A program made the translations under genes and the position numbers. This document shows, in pieces, positions 59,432-64,000 of a DNA stretch of 64,000 bases. The DNA is from Bacteroidota bacterium (GTDB lineage: Bacteria > Bacteroidota > Bacteroidia > Chitinophagales > Chitinophagaceae). The notes beneath the pieces are model-generated. The model had not been told where the DNA came from. It saw only the letters and a list, made by a program, of their open reading frames with translations, and made no database searches. The DNA is taken from the NCBI GenBank assembly GCA_018266575.1, contig JAFEAE010000023.1, positions 620,001 through 684,000 on the forward strand. Direction: 5' to 3'. Position 1 is the stretch's first letter. Each line of letters starts with the position of its first letter.

Positions 59432-61668
59432 TTTTTCAAATGATCGGTGTGGATCATTTGTTCAAACAAATGAAAAGGTTTTTTATTTTTTTCATTGTAG
59501 ATCGCATCGCGGATATCCATTTTTTCGCGGTTGGTAAGATGAAAGTTTAATGTAGCGCCCTCATCTTCATTTTTAGGAACATATTCAAATACTAATTTTT
59601 CAAACGACCTCCCCATTATTTTTTCCGACAAACTCAATAGATCATTCTGATTATACTCCTGCATCTTGTACCAGTTGTATTGCAATAACAACAACGGCTT
59701 TGTAATTATTTCCGTGATGTCGTTTGATTCATACGGGTTATCCCATCCTCCTGTTCTCCGGTCACGGATTTGTATCAGCACAACGCCACTCGTATTTTCT
59801 TCCAGCCAATCTTTAAAAACATTTACAAAACGGATGGCTGTTTGTTCACCGAAATTATCACGGAAACCAGCATCCATCACATCAATTACCGGATTTGTCG
59901 GCAGCCATACATTCGGTAATACATAAGGAAATGTTGCGTTCATACGAAGTGCTGTGAGCAACCGAAGGTTCATTGGGTTTTGTTTGGAAAAAAATGCACC
60001 AAAGTCTATAGCATCCGGATCCATTCTTGGTATTCGTGTGCTGTCATACATCGGCTTCATCAAAAAACTGATTGGTTGTGTGCTGATCACCATCGTCCTG
60101 CTATCACGTGTAATAACTGAATTAAAAAGCATCAATGGAATTGTAGCATTCCGTTCATCGACTGCTAGGTCTTTCAATTGCAGGTTTAGGGCACCGTGGG
60201 TGTTCATTGCCAGTTTCTGTTCAAATGCATATCCCCTGTCTTTGATATATTCATAATTACCTACCCGGAACTTTTGTGCCGGCGATGCAAGGTCTCTTGC
60301 AACAAAAGATGAAAACAATGGGTTAAGCAAATCACGAGAAATATAGTTCACATATTTATGGTCGTGCAAATTGATAGAAGTATCGCCATGTGCTTTGCGC
60401 CGTGCCAATTCCCTGAAATATGCAGCGCCAAACATACCACCCGAAGCGCCGGTAATCAGAAAAGTTCTATCCATCAATTCCCCATGGCTGATGCTATCCA
60501 ATTGCTGCAATACGTTCATTGTAAATGTAGCGCTTCGGTTTCCGCCGCCACTCGTATTAATAATATATAAAACCGGTTTCTCATCTTTCTGCTTTTTTTT
60601 CCAGTTCTCCAGTATTTGCAGCATATTTTTCTTATCCCGCTCAGTGTTTTCGGTTGTGCATAACCGTAATAATGATTCTTCATCATAATCAGGGCGTTCA
60701 TCACGGTTGGTATAATTTAAACCATACGCTTTATTGGTTGGGTCGATTACGTTGTGCTGGTATAAAACATTCAGCAATAAAAACAGTACCAACACAAACG
60801 GAATACTCCAGCTCTGAAGAAAATAAGAGAATGCGCCGGATATAGAAATCAATATGGCAAAGAAAACCAGGATGCTTGCCGCAGCAGGCAATTGAAATGC
60901 CGGGTGGTCCATAAAAAAACCAACTGTGATCAGGAAAATAAAAGCAATAAAAATAGAAAGGATGGCAGAGAAATGATGACGCCCGAAAATATTCTCTATA
61001 AAATCACGGCTATAATGCGATACATCCCTTACTTTTTTTACACTAAACGGAGAGTTGAGGTACCATTGCACTTTTATTAACCTGCTCTCGCTTAACCTTC
61101 CCGCAGGTTTTTGAAATTGCGATTTAAATAATTTCGGATCGCTTATAACAGGCGTCATTTGCCGGATGATCGTTTTATCTGCACCAAAAAAATAAATTAA
61201 TGAAATGGCAATGATCAGTGCAAGCCCGCAAATGAAGCCAAGGATCAGTACAAGTATTTCTGAATAGTCAAGCAATTCTTTGCTTGTATCAAATTGTACG
61301 GCTTTAATAAAATAAAAGATCAGAAAGAAAATGGGTATGATACTGTTGTTGATACAGTATTTAAGAAACGGTTTTGTTGTTGTTGCCAAAAAACGAAAAT
61401 GCCGGCTGAATAAAATAAACGTGGTGATGTTCCAGCTCATAATAAAAATCCCCGCAGCCACGCCCACAATGCCGGAGCTGAGTGCACTTACTTTACCAAG
61501 ATATTCCGGAGAAAAGAATAAAGCATTAGCACCATATGAACGCATGAAACCACTGTTGAGCGTACTTAATAAAATAAACCAGAAAACAAGTAGTACCTGG
61601 AATTTTTTTAAATGAAGCAATACCAGTTGAACGGGGAATGAATAATAAAATACCCTTACAAATCTCAT
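59428..61668 (-). CDS. Membrane-integrated patatin-like phospholipase
   Basis: The 746-residue protein starts with about 300 residues that contain 7-9 TM helices, then a patatin domain (about 350-690): oxyanion loop NTSGGGNRSATF (about 353-364), nucleophile motif ITGASGGMFGAAYF (G-x-S-G-G) and catalytic Asp in MDAGFRDNFGE, where the usual DGG reads DAG. Patatins are lipid acyl hydrolases. Fusion to a large polytopic membrane half means it acts at the inner membrane, on the cytoplasmic side if the loop order I see is right. I know no characterised member with this layout. Confidence 0.85.
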   Translation of the reverse strand: MRFVRVFYYSFPVQLVLLHLKKFQVLLVFWFILLSTLNSGFMRSYGANALFFSPEYLGKVSALSSGIVGVAAGIFIMSWNITTFILFSRHFRFLATTTKPFLKYCINNSIIPIFFLIFYFIKAVQFDTSKELLDYSEILVLILGFICGLALIIAISLIYFFGADKTIIRQMTPVISDPKLFKSQFQKPAGRLSESRLIKVQWYLNSPFSVKKVRDVSHYSRDFIENIFGRHHFSAILSIFIAFIFLITVGFFMDHPAFQLPAAASILVFFAILISISGAFSYFLQSWSIPFVLVLFLLLNVLYQHNVIDPTNKAYGLNYTNRDERPDYDEESLLRLCTTENTERDKKNMLQILENWKKKQKDEKPVLYIINTSGGGNRSATFTMNVLQQLDSISHGELMDRTFLITGASGGMFGAAYFRELARRKAHGDTSINLHDHKYVNYISRDLLNPLFSSFVARDLASPAQKFRVGNYEYIKDRGYAFEQKLAMNTHGALNLQLKDLAVDERNATIPLMLFNSVITRDSRTMVISTQPISFLMKPMYDSTRIPRMDPDAIDFGAFFSKQNPMNLRLLTALRMNATFPYVLPNVWLPTNPVIDVMDAGFRDNFGEQTAIRFVNVFKDWLEENTSGVVLIQIRDRRTGGWDNPYESNDITEIITKPLLLLQYNWYKMQEYNQNDLLSLSEKIMGRSFEKLVFEYVPKNEDEGATLNFHLTNREKMDIRDAIYNEKNKKPFHLFEQMIHTDHLKN

Positions 61669-61744
61669 CGCGGTTTTTTAAAGGAATGTAATACGAATGT
61701 AACTAAGATTTCAACATTTAGTATGAAACTTAAAAACCATTACG

Positions 61745-62812
61745 TCATTTCTCACTCCTCACCAAATACAACATATAAATCATCGATAATAAAAATAACA
61801 TACCGGTTATTTGATGAAATTGCGCAAACCATTCAAAAATCCCCCACTTGCTGGCAACAATTTGGGTACTGCTCAATACGGTTATTATCCCAAGCGCTAC
61901 TTGCACAAACACCATAAAAAAAGGAAGCCATCTTCTTTTGCTAAAACTTATACTTGTTACAGATGACCGATATGCTTTTACAGTCCAGATAGCTGTTAAT
62001 ATAAAAAGCAAATACGCCAATAAACGATGTACAAATTGTACAGTGATCTTATTGTCAATAAAATTTATTAGCAACGGAGATTGTTTGAACAAATATTCAG
62101 GAAACCAATCGCCGTTGATTGTGGGCCATGTCGGTGCTGCATTTGCTGCTTTGTGCCCTGCCATCAATGCGCCAAACAACAGTTGAAAAAATAATATAAT
62201 GATGATCCCCCAACTCCATTTACGCAATGACGGGTTTCGGATAATTTCTTTTTGAGGAACGAGCAACTGCAATGCAAACCAGAATGCATAGCAAATGAGG
62301 CCAAGCGCCAATACAAAATGTATGGCAAGCTTTGTTGGCTTTACATAAATGGCATCTCCTGTTAACCCGCTTGCAACCATTATCCAGCCTACTGCACCCT
62401 GCAAAGCACCAAGCAAAAACAAGGTCAGTAATGGCCTTATCATTTCCTGTTTCATCTTTCTTTTCCAAACCAGGTAAACAAAACCAATTATGAATACCAC
62501 GCCAACCATTCTTGCCCAAAACCGGTGAAACCACTCCCAGAAAAAAATAAATTTAAAATCAGGTAACGTAAAATCAGAATGAAGAAGGTTGTATTGTGGT
62601 GTTTGCCTGTACTTTTCAAATTCGGTTACCCATTGCTGTGAGTTCAACGGTGGAACAAAGCCGGTAATTACATCCCATTCTGTAATTGATAAACCAGATC
62701 CTGTTAACCGAGTGATACCGCCGAGTATGACCTGCACCAACAACATAAAAACACCGATTAATACCCAGTTGGCGACTGCGCGGGAATTATTTTGCACTAA
62801 TGATTTTTCCAT
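61745..62812 (-). CDS. ctaA: Heme A synthase (COX15/CtaA family)
   Basis: The 355-residue protein has 8 TM helices and two fourfold repeats. Conserved elements: LGGITRLTGSGLSITEWDVI (about 30-49), the heme-ligand His in WEWFHRFWARM (about 92-102) and matching VQFVHRLLAYLLF in the second half. It oxidises the C8 methyl of heme O to make heme A for cytochrome oxidase. Oxidase genes are outside the window. Next to it is a cytochrome c gene on the same strand. Confidence 0.94.
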   Translation of the reverse strand: MEKSLVQNNSRAVANWVLIGVFMLLVQVILGGITRLTGSGLSITEWDVITGFVPPLNSQQWVTEFEKYRQTPQYNLLHSDFTLPDFKFIFFWEWFHRFWARMVGVVFIIGFVYLVWKRKMKQEMIRPLLTLFLLGALQGAVGWIMVASGLTGDAIYVKPTKLAIHFVLALGLICYAFWFALQLLVPQKEIIRNPSLRKWSWGIIIILFFQLLFGALMAGHKAANAAPTWPTINGDWFPEYLFKQSPLLINFIDNKITVQFVHRLLAYLLFILTAIWTVKAYRSSVTSISFSKRRWLPFFMVFVQVALGIITVLSSTQIVASKWGIFEWFAQFHQITGMLFLLSMIYMLYLVRSEK

Positions 62813-62820
62813 AACGCACG

Positions 62821-62828
62821 CAAAGGTA
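62821..62828 (-). promoter_or_regulatory. -7 box TACCTTTG just upstream of ctaA
   Basis: An exact TAnnTTTG match on the minus strand, eight bases before the ctaA ATG, implying an almost leaderless message. Confidence 0.5.
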
Positions 62829-62862
62829 GTTCAGGCGGAGAAAAAAATAAGGAATGAAAAAA

Positions 62863-63855
62863 TTACAAAGGCTTTTTCTTCGTTGCGCTTTCTTTTGCTT
62901 TTTGTATGGCTGCAAAAGGGCCGTATTTATGTTGTTGTTCAGAGAAAGTATCTGTGTATGGGCCGAAAGGATGGTCGAAAGGTTTTAATGCAATATCGGG
63001 CCAGTCTTTTGTAATGTCTTTTACCGGCCGTGGTTGGGAATTTACATAAGCTGCAACGTCCCACGCTTCTTCATCGGATAACTGTGTGTTTTTATACGTT
63101 GTACCAAACGGCATATTATCTTTTACATATCCTGCAAACCTCGACAAACGGTACAACCCCGCTCCGGTATTATAACTATGGTTTCCCCAAAGCGGCGGAT
63201 ATAAATAAGTGATGTTGCCTGCGTTAAATTTTCCCTGTCCATCCAAACCATGACAGGTCACACATTTCGTTTCATAAATTTTTCTACCCTTTTGTACATC
63301 AGCGGCCCGGTTTAAAAATGCAGGTTGATGAATGCCGCACCCTTGTGGTTTTTGCCCTTTAGGAACTTCTTTCCCAAGCCATTTAATATATACCAGTATA
63401 CTTTGCATTTCGCGGCTGTTGCTGTCTAAGCCTTGCCCATTAAGGCTTCGCTCCAGGCAATCATTTACACGTTGAAAAATATTTTCAACTGTTCCGCTCC
63501 TTTCACGGAATTTTGGGTAGGTAGAATACACTCCGCTATAGTTATTTCCCCATTGCTTTGTTCCTGCTTCCAAATGGCAGTTTTGGCAATTCATTCCGTT
63601 TGTGGTATGCGAAACTTTTCCATTCGGCCCAAGATAAAATGCAGTATTCATAATTAGTAACCTGCCGTACCTTATCATCTCCCCCTCATTATTATTGGGA
63701 ATCAAATTCGTATCCGGTGCAATCCAGGTATTTTCTTTTGAAGGTGGTGTTGGCTTTTGTGGATGAAATTTTTTTGTGAAGATTCTGTCAATTATCACCA
63801 CAAGAATAACTGTTACTATAATAAAGGTGATCCGGTTTGAAAAAAATTTCTTCAT
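62863..63855 (-). CDS. TsdA-like dihaem cytochrome c (thiosulfate dehydrogenase family)
   Basis: From the ATG at 63855 (MKKFFSNRITFII) the protein is 330 residues with an N-terminal signal or anchor. Two haem c sites: CQNCH at 90-94 and CVTCH at 198-202. The first is followed by EAGTKQWGNNYSGVYSTYPKF and RVNDCLERSLNGQGLD, which match thiosulfate dehydrogenase TsdA; the Cys at about 133 corresponds to the unusual Cys axial ligand of TsdA haem 1. TsdA interconverts thiosulfate and tetrathionate in the periplasm. Without tests, a generic dihaem c role remains possible. Confidence 0.85.
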   Translation of the reverse strand: MKKFFSNRITFIIVTVILVVIIDRIFTKKFHPQKPTPPSKENTWIAPDTNLIPNNNEGEMIRYGRLLIMNTAFYLGPNGKVSHTTNGMNCQNCHLEAGTKQWGNNYSGVYSTYPKFRERSGTVENIFQRVNDCLERSLNGQGLDSNSREMQSILVYIKWLGKEVPKGQKPQGCGIHQPAFLNRAADVQKGRKIYETKCVTCHGLDGQGKFNAGNITYLYPPLWGNHSYNTGAGLYRLSRFAGYVKDNMPFGTTYKNTQLSDEEAWDVAAYVNSQPRPVKDITKDWPDIALKPFDHPFGPYTDTFSEQQHKYGPFAAIQKAKESATKKKPL

Positions 63856-63893
63856 GAAATGATTTACAAGAACAAAGTTCAATATAGTAAAAT

Positions 63894-63928
63894 GTAAAAA
63901 GCAAGAAAAAATTTTTCTTGCTTTTTAC
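63894..63928 (-). terminator. Terminator of the upstream partial gene
   Basis: GTAAAAAGCAAGAAAAA pairs with TTTTTCTTGCTTTTTAC in the gap between the cytochrome c gene and the gene at the right edge; T-tracts occur on both strands. Confidence 0.75.
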
Positions 63929-63942
63929 TTCGGGGTTTTTAA

Positions 63943-64000
63943 TCAGCCAACAAAACAATATGCACATCCGTGTTCCTGCGCCCGGCCTACAGCCCACACG
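63943..64000 (-). CDS. C-terminus of a gene beyond the right edge
   Basis: The minus strand carries a frame ending VWAVGRAQEHGCAYCFVG and TGA at 63943-63945, just before a strong terminator. Only 18-19 residues are visible, with a CAYC pair. It is enough to infer a real gene end but not a family. A competing frame (63788-63997) would run through the terminator and is rejected. Confidence 0.5.
   Translation of the reverse strand, partial: VWAVGRAQEHGCAYCFVG

Noticed and set aside
63788..63997. Minus-strand 69-codon frame at the right edge
   Set aside because: It would read through a strong hairpin terminator and overlap the start of the cytochrome c gene; the alternative frame ending at 63943 looks like a genuine gene end.

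Overview
The window is a chromosomal segment of a Bacteroidota bacterium, most likely of the order Chitinophagales (family Chitinophagaceae). The evidence is AT-rich DNA, Bacteroidota-type -7 promoter boxes (TAnnTTTG) upstream of many genes with few recognisable Shine-Dalgarno sites, and families typical of the group: DUF5606, DUF6089, a DUF4953/DUF5117-type metalloprotease, DUF5009-type NagX and an SpxA/ArsC-like protein. It holds about 55 protein genes, one tRNA, one clear pseudogene and partial genes at both edges. It reads as ordinary core chromosome. I see no prophage, CRISPR array, transposase or rRNA operon.

Layout. 1-10.9 kb: a truncated surface protein gene, a DUF5606 protein, an M3 oligoendopeptidase, nagA with an omega-amidase, a NIPSNAP protein, a GT2 glycosyltransferase, suhB, a four-helix-bundle ORF framed by inverted repeats, and thiL. 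10.9-18.9 kb: an S41 lipoprotein, a cysteine-less thioredoxin-fold protein, uvrD/pcrA, an ArsC/Spx-like protein, a DUF6089 barrel, an NTF2-like protein and a GH25 lysozyme. 19-22.4 kb: an AraC regulator followed by an oxidoreductase, monooxygenase and cupin set. 22.4-29.1 kb: a TetR gene with a palindromic operator, then a TolC/RND/adaptor efflux operon. 29.3-35 kb: a GH3-superfamily enzyme, a polytopic membrane protein, an acyltransferase 3, a PhyH dioxygenase and FabG. 35-38.3 kb: a SulP transporter and a beta-carbonic anhydrase, with a nonsense-disrupted PepSY-like pseudogene between them. 38.3-43.8 kb (minus strand): a DNA glycosylase, an enoyl-CoA hydratase, an esterase, PaaZ and Adk. 43.9-52.6 kb: MsrB, YceI, a GH27 alpha-galactosidase, tRNA-Thr(CGT), a DUF3592 protein, a large metalloprotease, a TPR lipoprotein and an OmpA lipoprotein. 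52.6-64 kb: TypA/BipA, NagX, DUF2905, an alpha/beta hydrolase, a KAS III enzyme, a lipid-kinase-like protein, a membrane patatin, heme A synthase and a TsdA-like dihaem cytochrome c.

The clearest functional units are the TetR-regulated tripartite efflux pump, the SulP plus carbonic anhydrase neighbourhood (suggesting bicarbonate handling), the omega-amidase/nagA pair with nagX elsewhere, the AraC-linked oxidoreductase/ABM/cupin set, and the TPR/OmpA envelope pair.

The least explained signal lies outside the genes. Several families of short inverted repeats are scattered between genes: a GGTCAATRGTGAATWGTGAA-like family, a CACAGATTCACAGATG/ACACGAA family, a GATGTGAGATGTACGAT family and a CGTCATTTCGAA family. 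Some sit around a gene, and two matches to the first family lie inside coding sequence. Several genes also have a TAnnTTTG-like box ending exactly four bases before the ATG, which suggests leaderless transcripts.
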